The notes beneath the pieces were generated by a model that saw nothing but the letters and a program-made list of their open reading frames with translations, was not told the origin of the DNA and ran no database searches. From NCBI RefSeq assembly GCF_037126465.1, contig NW_026999402.1, forward strand, positions 1,054,001 through 1,118,000: a stretch of 64,000 nucleotides of DNA. Direction: 5' to 3'. This stretch comes from Ornithodoros turicata (lineage: Eukaryota; Arthropoda; Arachnida; Ixodida; Argasidae). A program made the translations under genes and the position numbers. Positions within the stretch are counted from its first letter, which is position 1. Every line of letters begins with the position of its first letter. Below are positions 31,644 through 42,991 of this stretch, piece by piece.

Positions 31644-32585
31644 TTTCGTCTACAGAGCAATACATTGGATGTCATCCCTGCGGGTATACGAGCGACACGG
31701 ACACGGTCGTGTCTTTTGCCGTTTAGTCGTGCACCATCGAGTATATCTTACGTTTTGTTCTCTCACTCTCTCTATACGGCCAGTCAACCACGCAACAAGC
31801 CCCGAGCAAAGATCTGCCCGTTGCACGCCGGCTCCTAAGCGTTGTGGCTGCAGGGTTGTCCTCGTTGTCGGTACACTGTACTATATGTTACTTGGGAAGG
31901 GTGGCCTGCGAGAGCAAACAGCCACCACCTCCTTGGGAAGATAAATAAGAGGCCTGACACCCGGAATGCACGCTGGCCGAGCGGGGGGAACTTGCCATCT
32001 TCAAGGTCGAGCTCGCTGTCATTATTTATGCGGTGGAGAGGAGACTTCCCATTCCTTGTTTCTTTCTCGGCTACCACCACCACGACGGGCATAGGAGGCT
32101 GTGAGTCGACAAGCCAGCGGAATGATGAATCACGTCGACCTTATTGGAAATATACGGGGGGGGGAAAGGAATTTGATGGACTCGTATCTAAGGGGCGATA
32201 CCGCACGCCTGATTGGGTCACGTATAATAAATTTGAAATTCGAACGGCGCAGTCAGTCGTGCACAGTATATTTCGGAGGTTATTTAACTGCGGTGAAATA
32301 TATTTGTCTTCAGGAGCGACGTGTTGTCGTGATTTACGCTTTCTGAGTGAGTTGGGTTGGGTGAAAGCTTTAGGGATGCGGGTATGAAAAATTTGTTGTT
32401 CGCAAAAGACAAAGCAGAAGCAGCACGAGGGATGATCATTGTCTTACCTTATAGTATACGGCTCCGGAAACATATTTGAAGGTATTGCAAGATTTCACAG
32501 CGTGTATGTAAGCATGTAACAATTGAGCCGCCCCGCTGTAAAAACCAAGAGAAATAAAAGGCGACCATGATATCTGCTTTTATTC
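31644..32585. other. No gene recognised; long but unassigned frame
   Basis: A 181-codon plus frame (31842-32387) and several minus frames overlap. The translation has no motif I recognise and runs through a G run near 32155. Confidence 0.4.
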
Positions 32586-32625
32586 TGTCGCTCATAGCCA
32601 CAGTTGGTTCGCGGCGCTCACACGG
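32586..32625 (+). mobile_element. SINE 3' end fragment
   Basis: CGCTCATAGCCACAGTTGGT and TCGCGGCGCTCACAC match the extreme 3' end of the A-tailed SINEs (for example 53393-53428). Upstream SINE sequence is absent, so it is a 5'-truncated or eroded copy. Confidence 0.7.
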
Positions 32626-32799
32626 AACCTTGATTGACTGACTGATTGAATAGATAGATAGCTGAGATAAACATATGGTCCCGGTGGTCACGGAGAACGA
32701 AACTTTGGTTCTGTCCACATATAGTAATAGGATCCATAACTACCAAGCTTCGGTCACCATTCCGTGGAAGGACCCCATCTTGAATGCCCAAGCTTTTGA

Positions 32800-33150
32800 T
32801 ACAGTCAAACTCCTTTACAACGAACGCCTTTATAACGAAAAGACCGTTATAACGAACGTTTTTCGCGGCCCGGTCAGGCGCCCATAGGATTCAATGAATA
32901 CTTCGGACATTTATAACGAATTCCTTTATAACTGATATATACCGAAATAACGAGGGGGGTAAAAAGGTCAAAACAGAGATAAGGTTCCATGTGTACTCTA
33001 GGTATTATGTCTGAGGTGCGTTTAGATCAGAAACAAGTTGAAAGAAGACTAAGGCATTTTTCATTTGAAACATCCGTTTTAACGAAGTTACCTTTACAAC
33101 GAAGATTTTCCGCGGTCTCCTGAAGTTCGTTATAAAGGAGTTTGACTGTA
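32800..33150. mobile_element. pogo/Tigger-like MITE, TA duplication
   Basis: CAGTCAAACTCCTTTACAAC at 32802 and GTTATAAAGGAGTTTGACTG ending at 33148 are inverted and flanked by TA. CTTTATAACGAA-type motifs repeat inside. It is 347 bp and non-coding. Confidence 0.88.
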
Positions 33151-34462
33151 TAGCAGCGGTTCTAACATAAGACCGGTTCCTGTATGAAACAGAACAGGAA
33201 GGAGAGATTCCCTGAGTACTTTCATAGTGCGACCAGCAGCAGCAGCAGCAGATAAGGATAGCCAGATGAAAGTGCGCAGAGGGGCTATTTGCATACGTGT
33301 TTCCCAGCTGCATCGAAACAGTTTTTTTAAAAAATGGGATGACTAAATTAAGTCGTTACTGTCTTGACGGACTTCGTTGGGTGCTCAATCACAGCTGTAC
33401 AGGTTTACTGAAAAACGATAACGGTCCGTGAAGCAGTTTAGGCGCAATCTCACAAAATGAGTTCATTTTATAGCGCAAGCCTTCAGGACTCGCGATTTTC
33501 ATCCCAATCACGCTCATAGTTTTTGAGAAAACCAAAATTGAAAATTACGTTTCATGCGCGTAACAGTGTTGTAACGCAGCCATGTCTGGGGCAGGCAGCG
33601 TGGAAACCAGAGTCGGAGAGGGACAAAAAAAAAAAAAAAAAACTCTGGATACATGGACGCCAGAGTTTGCCCGACATGATAAGGGCTGTCTCACAGCAGG
33701 CGTTACGTCGACCGATTTGATCGCAATTTTCCCAGCAGCAAATCCATTTTTTTTAGAGCGACATATCACGTGCGGTCTACGTTCCATTGTATCTAGAAGC
33801 GGCAGGCCCTTAAATTTACACCAATCATGGAAGCTGCTTTGATTTACGGCGCCTTTGGCATAGCAATTCTTATCGTGTTGTTCAATATATTGCACGTAGT
33901 TGCTGAGCCGTAGCGAACGGGGGGGGGGGGGGAGCGAGAGGGGCAGCCGCCCCGGGCGCCGAACGGCAGGCCCTGGCAGGTTGTTGGGGACACTTCACGT
34001 TTACCCTGCCCCAACGCAAACTGGCCTCGCGACGGCTCTGCGTCGTTGCGACTCTTGGAGTGCTTCGATGCCGTGTCCAACTCGCGTGCATGGCGACGTA
34101 CATCATCTTTCACGCCTGTTCCATATGTCCGCCCGTCGTCGGCCTGTCGGGACAGCTTCAAGGCCGCTCTGCGTCCCGAGGGGGGAGACACCGCCCACCC
34201 ATTTCACCCGGCTTTCCGTCTTGTGTACGAACGGACAGCAACGAATAGTTCGTCACAGTGTACAGGCAACGCGAGAGGTTTCGTTCGGTCCTGGTGCGAC
34301 TGACGGTGAACGCACCAAGGAACGGAGATGGCCTTGATGTCGTAACATGGTCTAAAAGAGGCTTAGTCAATCGAAAGATTTTTAAGGACAAAAAATCTTT
34401 TCGGGAACAGCACCGCGAAGGATACTGCCCGATCGAAAGGGTCTCATTTTTCACGTTTCTTT
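33151..34462. other. No gene recognised; G run, possible hAT-end trace
   Basis: A (CAG)n run lies at 33235-33250, an A run at 33626-33641, and a G run at about 33920-33933 followed by GCCGCCCCGGGCGCCG and AGGCCCTGGC, similar in style to hAT MITE interiors. GC-rich frames (33900-34337 and others) overlap on both strands and are unassigned. Confidence 0.35.
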
Positions 34463-34943
34463 ACTTATACGTAGGGAGTGACTTTTTCGGATTAAATGCG
34501 CCCTTTCTCAGATTCGGAGGCTACGTATCGAGCGCTATTTTTAAATCTGTAATTCGGGGAGAAATCGGGCGGTAATTGTGCCTTCGGGTGTTATCGGGTG
34601 TATTTGTTTCTCCTCTTGTCTATTAAGTCCTTTACTAATACCTTTTTTGTTTTTGTGTTGTTGTTTTGTGCGAGATGCTGACCTTCCAGCGGTAATCCCC
34701 GAAGGCATAGATAGTGTTGACACACATGGGTGTATTGCTGGGAACGTAAGGGACCCATTCTTGCATGTGTTACACATTGGCGACATTTGTTCGTCTTCAG
34801 TGGAAACGTCACTTGAGGATTTCATAGCGACTGGAATTCGGCGAGAAATTGGGTTTAACCCGAATTGGTCGGAGGACAGTTCGGGGGGCGGAATAACCGG
34901 GCGGAATCGGGTTTAACCCGAAAAGGTCACTCCATACTTATAC
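34463..34943. mobile_element. hAT-like element with 8-bp duplication, related to 91-433
   Basis: GGAGTGACTTTTTCGGATTA (from 34475) and, on the other strand, GGAGTGACCTTTTCGGGTTA (from 34933) are inverted. ACTTATAC is duplicated at 34463-34470 and 34936-34943, leaving a few unmatched bases at each tip. The interior repeats CGGGGAGAAATCGGG and GGGTTTAACCCGAA, shared with 91-433. Confidence 0.75.
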
Positions 34944-35079
34944 GGTTATCAACTTTCACGCTTCTTTTCTGTGTCTTCGCAAACCTTTCAGGGCTAAACG
35001 TATACGGTGTCTTTGTCGGCTAGACTCTCGCCCGGCTCACTAATGACTGAATTGCATGGTCCATATATGGTCAAATCCA
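34944..35079. other. No feature seen
   Basis: Short spacer between the hAT-like element and the SINE; nothing identified. Confidence 0.4.
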
Positions 35080-35382
35080 GGCATGGCCGAGCGGGCAAAG
35101 GCGTCCCGCTCGTTGGCGGTATAGCCAAGGTTGCGCTAAAGACTGGAAGGTGGTGGGTTCGATTCCTACCACCGGCTGTGCTGACTGAGGTTTTCCCCAC
35201 GCCTTCCCTGTGGAGACCTTCCAGACGAATGTCGGGACAGTTCCCCCTGAAGTCGGCCCAGGATGCATACTAACCCCCCTGTCCCCCACTCCTTCCTGCT
35301 GTCCTCTCTCCATCTGTCCACATCTGCACGCCGCTTATAGCAATAGTTGCTTCGCTGCGTTAACACTCACACGCAAAGCAAC
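35080..35382 (+). mobile_element. tRNA-derived SINE, Ser/Leu-like head
   Basis: GCATGGCCGAGCGGGCAAAG is a Ser/Leu-type A-box region with a long variable arm (CTCGTTGGCGGTATAGCCAA), and GGGTTCGATTCCTACCACCG the B-box. The common body follows: CTGACTGAGGTTTTCC, CGAATGTCGGGACAGTTCCC, CCACTCCTTCCTGCTGTCCT, ATCTGTCCACATCTGCACGC and GCTTCGCTGCGTTAACAC. This is the most complete copy of this head type. Confidence 0.88.
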
Positions 35383-36273
35383 CTGCGCAAGGTCCTAAAA
35401 GCACCGTGACATCTCTGGACGCCATGGGACTTCGGTGCTATCTATACCGCAAGCAATTAGGGTATCAGCTCTCGCATTGATAAAACTCTCTCATTACCAT
35501 CATCATCACCACCACCATCGTCATCACCATTATCAGTCACCATCAGTTGTAGTTGTGCGTTATTTCATTATCTGAACGTATCTCCACGACAACCTTCCTC
35601 GGCTGTGTGTTATCGACCGTTTAGTGACACCGACGAAAGGTGAGGTACGAGACCCATATTGCTTATCGTGGAATGTGGGTCCAGTTGTATCAGCAGGCCT
35701 CTCATACATCTCCGAGATAAAGCTGAGTCTTAAGCCGAATCCAAATGTAACGCACGTCTGGACTATAGAACGTGAGAAGACGGTACGATGTTTTTGCTCG
35801 CTGTCCGCTCGTGTGATAGGGGTAGGACGTCTGTATAGAGACCAACCGTTCGTACTCCTGCAACATCCATCCATCCATCCATCTGTCTACTCGACCCCAA
35901 ATATGTCTGGTACATCAACAACCAGTCAGCCAGTGGTTGAGCCCTACCAGCTACGACTGTGTTCTCTCTCTCTTAGTGACGTCAAGAACGTGCCACGACG
36001 TCTCTTCGCGACAAAACCACCTTTGTTCCCGGAATGTCGGCGTTGCGCCTTCGGCATCGAATTCAAAGCGTCCGAGGCGACAGGCAGTTCTTCACAAACA
36101 AACCGCGTTTCCTTGTTTCATTTGGCAAGCGAGCTACGTCTTGACGATGTCCAGGGCAGAGTCACGCTCATTTTGCAGTCATCCATGAGCTGTGTCCACA
36201 GGGTTGCACCACATAGAAGTTCAGCCGCGCCGGTATGCCATGCTCAGTGCAGATGGAACATCGTGCTTGTAGA
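35383..36273. other. No gene recognised; longest plus-strand frame but unassigned
   Basis: A 221-codon frame (35624-36289) has no recognisable domain, passes through a (CATC)n run at about 35866-35883 and ends inside the SINE at 36274. CAT/CAC triplet repeats lie at 35498-35555. Confidence 0.4.
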
Positions 36274-36402
36274 AGCTCCCGTTGCATAGTGGTTAGGATG
36301 ACCGCTTTCCAAGCCGAGACTGGGAGATGACGCGGGTTCGAATCCGCGCACCCACTGTGCTGTCTGAGGACTTCCGGCAGACCCTCCATCAGACGAATGA
36401 CG
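36274..36402 (+). mobile_element. SINE 5' portion, AGCTCCCG-type head
   Basis: AGCTCCCGTTGCATAGTGGT, CGCGGGTTCGAATCCGCGCA and CTGTGCTGTCTGAGG match 53162-53255. The copy ends near CAGACGAATGACGAGACAGC, where a tandem repeat starts. Confidence 0.8.
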
Positions 36403-36460
36403 AGACAGCCAGCTAGCCTAGCCAGCTAGAGACAGCCAGCTAGCCACCAGCTAGCCTGCA
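36403..36460. repeat. Short tandem of AGCCAGCTAGCC
   Basis: Four or so degenerate copies of AGCCAGCTAGC(C), some preceded by AGAC, follow the truncated SINE and may have grown from its broken end. Confidence 0.7.
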
Positions 36461-36807
36461 TTTACGCCATTCTGTCAATGGCGAGACAGTGTCGTCTGAA
36501 TATAGACGTCTACCCAAGAAACGTCATCATGACGTTGGTAGAGAGACAGAAACCGAAACAAATCGGAAGGGGAGGGCTGGGTTCCACGAATGGGTACTTG
36601 TTCGCTGCCTCCCATTGAAAGAAAAGTAGGACCGAAGGTCGCGTCCCTGTCAGGGACCATATCGTAATTCCCTCAAGACCGTGGCTTTCTGGCGCGACCC
36701 TGCGCGCCCCGATAGCTTCGAGCATAGTTGAGCTCTACCAAATTGGTGGCGCTGTCGAACAGTATGACGTCATTTGTTTATAAACAGGGAGAGGTCTATT
36801 CTGCCAC
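36461..36807. other. No gene recognised
   Basis: Minus frames 36475-36725 overlap in two phases and match nothing known. Confidence 0.4.
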
Positions 36808-36925
36808 TCCATCCTGCTGTCCTTTCTCCATCTGTACGCCGCTTATACAGTCAAACTCCTTTACAACGAAACTCAGGGGACAGCAAAAAAAATTCGCAGT
36901 AAAAATTCGCTTTCAAAAGGGTATC
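36808..36925 (-). mobile_element. SINE 3' fragment interrupted by one end of a pogo-like MITE
   Basis: CCACTCCATCCTGCTGTCCT and CTGTACGCCGCTTATA (36808-36847) are SINE 3' body. At the TA where other SINEs continue with GCCACAGTT, the MITE end CAGTCAAACTCCTTTACAAC begins (36848), followed by CTCAGGGGACAGC and TTCGCAGTAAA, matching the reverse complement of 2278-2210. The other MITE end and the SINE tail are missing. Confidence 0.75.
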
Positions 36926-38475
36926 GCCAAAACCTTGTGGTCAGCGGCCACCCTATACAAAGCATAGAGTATATAGAGGTAAGGCTTTTGGAGGCGTTTG
37001 GCACAGTGCCCAGAGCCAGAGCCAGTGAAGCCAAGTTTTACAATGTAGACCCCAAAGACATCGCAGGGCAGCCACAACACCAACGAAGCAATGGAACCAC
37101 CACCATTAGGCTGGACCGAGCTCTTCCTTATTATAATTGCCGTTTCTCTCCTCCCCACACAGCTTCCCCGAGCAGGACAACATCTCTATCTGCTGGCTCG
37201 ATATTGTCAGTATTGAGCCAATAATGGGTCAACATATTGCGCAGCTCAGGGTTCACTTTTTAGAGAGCGCGCGGAAGACTGAATACATTGTAGAACATTT
37301 TCTCGCGTTGGATCCTTCCTGCATACTAAGTAGCCGCGAAACTAAGCTCGTGTACGGCGCCACCTGCAGGCCGGACGGCGTTTCTGCCGCAGAAAGGCAT
37401 TACGGGTGTCGTTTACAGTTCCATCGCGGGCCTTGGCCCTCTTTTGTCTGCCCCGTTAGCTGCTAGGTATAAAACCTTCTGATTTACGGACCACGCGCTC
37501 GCAGACCACCTGCTTCATTGTGGCCATTCCGGGAACCGACGCATGACTCTCATTTGGATGTCATTATTCTCCCGTCCGCGGACAGGATATTGAAGGGCAT
37601 ATATAGTTTGAGTGCGCGTGGGCGGTATGCCGCTGTCATCCTTATGCGCACTTGTTTCTTGAGTGCTTTTCCCTCGAACGCGATCTCTTTGTGCCACAGA
37701 TGCGATGTCGTTCGCATCCAATACGCTATGCAAATAGGGCAGCTGCCGGCGCGCAGCCTCTAGTTCCCTCTCTCCCCTATTGCCCGTGGAGGGGCCTCAT
37801 TGGTCACTCCCTCCGAAATACGGGGGTAACACTTCAAGGTGAGGCGTGTTTTGTGGTCGCCGTGCCAGTCCGCGAATGCCCCCCCCCCCCCTTAATGCAT
37901 GCCTTCTGATAGGACAAACTGGACTTCGGACTTTGTCACGTGGTTCCTCCAAACTTCGCTGTCTGTCGTAGGCTACCAGCAGAGGGATGAACGACACTGT
38001 TTTTATTCCACGACGCGTTTTCTTTATTTTACTTTAAGCAGTATGTAACCGCCGCGTCTGTTGTTATTTTAGACGGAAGAGTTTAGTTTAGAACTGGGAA
38101 ACCTCTTGTTGCTTTTGTGCGCCCTACACGTTCAGGTTAATATTGAAAATGCTTGCTCGTCCAAGCTCTTAGAGGTTTCTTTACGGATACTGGACCGGAC
38201 TTGTCTTTAACCGTGCCACGTAATCGTGTCAGTGCGGGGTGCGGTGCATTTGGATGCATCACGCCCACTGGGCATTGTTACTTTCGTTTTGGTAGCACCG
38301 GGTCATTCGCTAGCACTTGTGCCATAAAGCACCAAAACACCACCATTCGCTAGCAGCTGTAACACCTCACGAATACAGAACGACGGGCCTCAACTTTTTG
38401 TTAGAAACGCACTCTGCATTACATTTCCTTACATATCCCCCTCCCAGTAGGCACACACATCGACGCTGAAAAAGG
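36926..38475. other. No gene recognised; poly(C)
   Basis: Overlapping plus frames (36937-37224, 37137-37466, 37518-37763) show no known motif. A C run lies at about 37879-37891. Confidence 0.4.
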
Positions 38476-38580
38476 TCAATCAATCAATCAAAATATTTCA
38501 TTTAATATAACGAACACACAAAGTCAAATGTGGGACTGCGAGGGCAGTCCTGTGATGCAGTCCCGAATAAATACATGGTT
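38476..38580 (-). mobile_element. LINE-like 3' end with (ATTG)n tail
   Basis: A (TCAA)n run is followed by TTTCATTTAATATAACG, CAAATGTGGGACTGCGAG and GGCAGTCCTGTGATGCAGTC. On the minus strand this is a 3' region with stem-forming GGACTGC/GCAGTCC repeats and a tetranucleotide tail. It is similar in layout to 44628-44774 and 58262-58365. Confidence 0.45.
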
Positions 38581-38696
38581 CCAAAACACTGATAACATAC
38601 AATATAGCACATCTTGTGAGAATAATGTAATGTAACGTAATGTAATGTAACTCAGTGTGTGTGTACTTGCTTTCTGTTGGAATCACCACCACCCCT

Positions 38697-38729
<33 letters not shown>

Positions 38730-41700
38730 TCCAGGAGATTTCCAGCAAAGTAACTGGTGGAAGTGACGTGGAGTTGCAGGCCTCGCATTAGTGAAGCCAA
38801 ACTCTCCATTTTATTTTCTCTTAAAACCAAACCAAACCAACCAATGTAACAGCGTAAGAGAGAAAGAATAGATAAATACCAAACCTAGACTCATTTATAC
38901 CAAGGAGCTCGAACAAATGAGGACAAAAAAAAAAAAATTGCTCAGCAACACTACAGGCGTGACATACAAAGGAATTTCAATAGCTTTTTGAATAAAAACG
39001 TGTCACCGGCAACGAATTCCATATATCTTCGATCCAATAAAAGTTAGCTCCTGTTTACCATAGTTTCTGCGCGGCAACGATATCCTAAGATCCGCGTCCT
39101 CTCTTCTATGGGAATATTGGACTATAAGGGAACAAGGTTCGAAATAGTCTTGGGATACGATACACACTGATGCTCAAATGATGTTCTTTCGTTTTCGCGC
39201 GAGTTCCTTATTAACATGCAGCGGACGTTTTAGAGCGAAGTAATTATCTACTGCTTAAAGCTTGACGACAGCCGGTTCCATTTCGCGCTTCCCATCGTGA
39301 CTGCGTTACGGGCTTCCAGATCGAGATCTGAGGTCAACATAATACGGACCTTTTCGTCATTTTGACCTTTGTACAAGCCCGTATAAGCTAGCTCAGCATC
39401 TTAAAGGCAGACCATATTCTTCTCAGTTTCCACGCTAAATGTCTTCGTATATCTCGTCGAGTGACTATCAGTAGCACACACTGATACAGTAGGCTCATGG
39501 CAATTAATCACCGCAAAATGATAAAGAAAAGACCCCGCAGAGCGCCCGGGGCTGTCCAATAATCACCCCTGGGAGGACGAGAAAAAAAAATATATGAAAA
39601 AAATAATGGCATTAAGGGACTGTGATCCCGCCTCGTTTGTCCACGCGATTGGCCAGCCTGTTATCACTTCGCCCTGGGAGGGAGAGAGAGATAAATATTC
39701 CGCCGACGAGGCTCTTGTTGTTTTCTGCATTTGAGAGGCCAACTCATTGCTCCGGGGCGCAGCTGTGTCGACGGCACGACTGGAAAATGACCGCTAATAA
39801 CAGTGTCGTCCTGTACGGGGACTTTCGATAATGCGACGGATGCGCCGTGCAGTGGCGATTGGACTTGGATGGATGGCGATTGGGCTGGACAGCCAAGATT
39901 TGTCGTCTTGGTCCGTCGAGCTTCAGTGCGGGAGACTTGCGGAGAAAAGATACTGCGTACGTGAAGGCAATATTAACGGAGCTGAGGCACCGCCACCTAT
40001 GGGCACAGAGGGCGTGCTTAGAACCTGCACCTTACGCTTAGCCCTGCACCAGAGGGCTGGAATAATGCCTCCATTAAAATGTCGTCTGCTTCTACGAATC
40101 GCCGCAGACGGTTTCAAGCATAGGCTTTCTGTGGCTACCACTGGCTGCTCATGCGGCTGACGGCGGCTCGTTTCCACAGCTACGGCCGTTGAAAGTAACA
40201 TCGTGATTGGCGGACTCTTAATTGTGACGTCAGGTTGCTCAAGCGATCAGGATTTGCCTCTAGGTGGTGTCGACTGAAGCGCGCGCATACATATCGTATG
40301 CCTGTGGATTTGGGACGGGTCACATCGTTCCGTACATGCGCGGCATGATGCGCACTGCTGCGTTTTTTCAATACAGATTCACTGAATTATAGCCCACAAC
40401 AGTTCTCGCAAATGTTCCACTGACAACATTTATTCTTCACATCCTTCGGACAGCGACGCCAGTCCGCTTCACAACGCTCACTATGTTTTTCACCGGGACT
40501 GCGCTATGGACTAAAAACACCGATGCACAAGCTGAAGCGTCGTCCACTGCTTAGCGCCGAAGCAAGAAAGAATCCGGTATAATTTTGATTGCAGCTTCGT
40601 AGGAGAATCAAAGTTTTGAATTATGATAACAAGTACGAAATTAACACGGCGTGTAACGTAATTTGAAGCCAACTTGTTTTTGCATTTTAGTGCCCCTTTT
40701 TATAAACTTAACCCCCAATCCCTCCACCGTGCAAATGCTGTGGAACGCGACAAGCAACTCGAAATATGTGTTGTGCAAATGAGCAGATAGGGATGAGCCG
40801 TGGGAAATACGAAGCCACGGGTTTTACGGCTTTATTACCCCGAGGCCTTCGCCATACACGCGTGGTTTCGGGGAGCCCCTTGCACTTTAATTGTGGCTCG
40901 TGTCGGCAAGCGTCTTCCGTCCCTATTTCCTGTGTAGCCTCCTTCCCGGAGAGTCTTGGCTTACTTTCGAGAAATATTTGAGGATTCCGAGAAAGACGGG
41001 AGAACACTGAGCGAGTTTCTTTCCAGCCGGGGAAGCGTTGACAGCGGTCTTTCTCGCATTGTTTTGAGGGAACTTCCTCCGATGTGTTAAAGGTGACGGG
41101 TGCTGGGTGGAGCTTGGGAACTGGGGCAGTGTGTAACAGCTGGAGAGACTATAGTGCTACTGGGGAAGGTATTGAGGAACGTATGAAGGTTTCTAGTTTG
41201 TCTTTTAAGCGCTGAAGAGCATCGTGTACTCGTGTGGGCTGGTGCGACGAACGGTCGAGTGATGTTTCCACCGAGTCGCGAATTGAATGACTTACGCCGC
41301 TGGTCGTTCTTACCGTGCGTCGCGGTGTGGTGTGCCGGTCTGGGTTCAGTGCAGAAACGAACGGAACGAACCAATGAGGCGCGGCGTATCTTGCACCACT
41401 GATGCGACCAGTGCAACACTCAGCAAGCGGAAGCTTATCTGCACTACAACTATCGGTGGAATTCGCCGGAAGTTTGTGCGATGTCGTGAATATAGAGTTC
41501 CTATCAGTTCCTGAAGACCAGATATGTTCCGACCAGATATATCTTCCCTTGTTACCCAGCGTGGCTTGAGGTCTGTTAAGGCGGGACCGCATGACACGAA
41601 AAACTGCCCGAACCGAGGGACCGAACTTTTTTTCCGTGCGTCACCGCGTGGTACCGAACTGCAAGCCGAAGTTCGGCCGAAGACTTCTGACCTTGTAGCA

Positions 41701-41747
41701 CATCCCCATTCAGCTCAATGAGATAGTCCCTGTGTTCATAGGTGTAG
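38581..41747. other. No gene recognised; (ATC)n and assorted low complexity
   Basis: A (TAATG)-like run lies at 38625-38650, (ATC)n at 38698-38729 and an A run at 38925-38937. Frames at 39831-40160, 41087-41592 and others match no family. From 41576 to 41700, short TTCGG/CCGAA motifs recur. Confidence 0.4.
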
Positions 41748-41830
41748 AGCAACAACAACTTTATTTTGTTATGATGATGAATGGAGAGCTTCATCGCCAG
41801 AGGCGATACTCTAAGCACACACGGCAACAG
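41748..41830 (-). mobile_element. LINE-type 3' end, (TTG)n-tailed family
   Basis: CAACAACAACTTTATTTTGT, ATGATGATGAATGGAGAGCT and TTCATCGCCAGAGGCGATAC match 63693-63755. On the minus strand it ends AATAAAGTTGTTGTTG. TCGCC-AGA-GGCGA forms a small stem. Confidence 0.6.
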
Positions 41831-42773
41831 TCGACCTGATTGCTACGTCATTGTTGCTATGGTTCCTGCTGAATAGCCATTGGATGCTTGCTACTTTTTC
41901 GGTCGGCTTCACTTTCCATTACGGAGCAGAAATCTGGCTTGGCCAGAACGAGCTGAATTCAGCCCGGAATGGACCTTTTTCACGACGCTTCTGCGCATGC
42001 TCTGTGACTCTGACGGCGCCGAAAAAGGTTCCCTACATATTCAGTAGATGGCGCCAATACGGCGCCGGCTGCGCTTTGGCGCGCGCAGATCGTGTTTCGC
42101 TGGATAGCCGCTAGAATATGATGCGAGTGTGAAAAACGTCCGTTGTGTTCTCCGAAAAAAAGTTCGGCCCCGAATTCGGTTCGAAAAGAATTCGGACGCT
42201 TTTCGGTCCATTCGGTTCGGGCTTAATACTTATCTCCTGTGTCGTGTTGCGGTTGAAGCACCGGCCTGGAAGGTGCTTCAGTAATAATATCCCGCAGTAT
42301 GAACCTGGCTAATCTTACCATGATACGGATCTCAAAGTCGTGTGAATCTGCTCTTCCAATTATTATTAAAGCTGCGTTCAGAACAGTCAACACCACCTCG
42401 CCACTACTACTACGCCGTCGTCCTGAGTAACAATCGCCACGCATGCGACAGCGAACTACGTACGACCTCAAATGTTGAGGAAAGACAAGGACCGTGAGGC
42501 GAGGCGTGATGCATTGGAGGGCGCATTGCTTTCATTGTTCCTGGTGTCTCGTTGAGATGGATTGCAGGGAGACGGCACTCTGGACTGTCGTGAACAAGTC
42601 GGGCGGTGAGCGCATTTCACGCTCGGTGGTCCGCGCGGAGGCTTTCTTTCTTTTTCTTTTTTTTCACGTAGGCCCTGGGAGGTGGCTGGCAACTTGCTTC
42701 TTTTTTTTTTTTTTTTTTTTCAAAGTGCGTGCTTGCTTGCTTGCTGACAAAGCGATGCAATCTGATCGCTTTG
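41831..42773. other. No gene recognised; X-box-like and NRF1-like motifs
   Basis: GTTGCTATGGTTCC near 41851 resembles an X-box, and TCTGCGCATGC near 41990 resembles an NRF1 site. ACCTTTTTC and GAAAAAGGT form an inverted pair at 41971-42030. T runs at 42655-42720. Confidence 0.3.
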
Positions 42774-42991
42774 TACAGCTTTGGACAAAAGTTTACGGTG
42801 CCCGGCACTGGTGTGTTTCTTCATCGAAGCGGCCCCTTGCTAGATATCGGGAAGAGATCGAACAAGAAACGGGTGACCGGCTATTTTATTCGTCTCTCTG
42901 TATGTGTATCCGATGCAGTTTGCGGCTAGGAGTCACTCCAATGGAGAAATGCGACATCCCGGTGTTCCGCAAACTTTTGTCCCAAGCTGTA
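42774..42991. mobile_element. Tc1/mariner-like MITE (GGACAAAAGTTT termini)
   Basis: CAGCTTTGGACAAAAGTTTA at 42776 and AAACTTTTGTCCCAAGCTG ending at 42989 are inverted, with TA on both flanks. GGACAAAAGT inside the terminus is common among Tc1-like elements. The 214-bp interior lies within a long plus frame (42494-43105), which is therefore unlikely to be a real gene. Confidence 0.8.

Noticed and set aside
31842..32387. 181-codon plus frame as a gene
   Set aside because: Overlapped by other frames on both strands, contains a G run, and no recognisable domain.
35624..36289. 221-codon plus frame as a gene
   Set aside because: No known motif, contains a (CATC)n stretch and ends inside a SINE; composition does not differ from surroundings.
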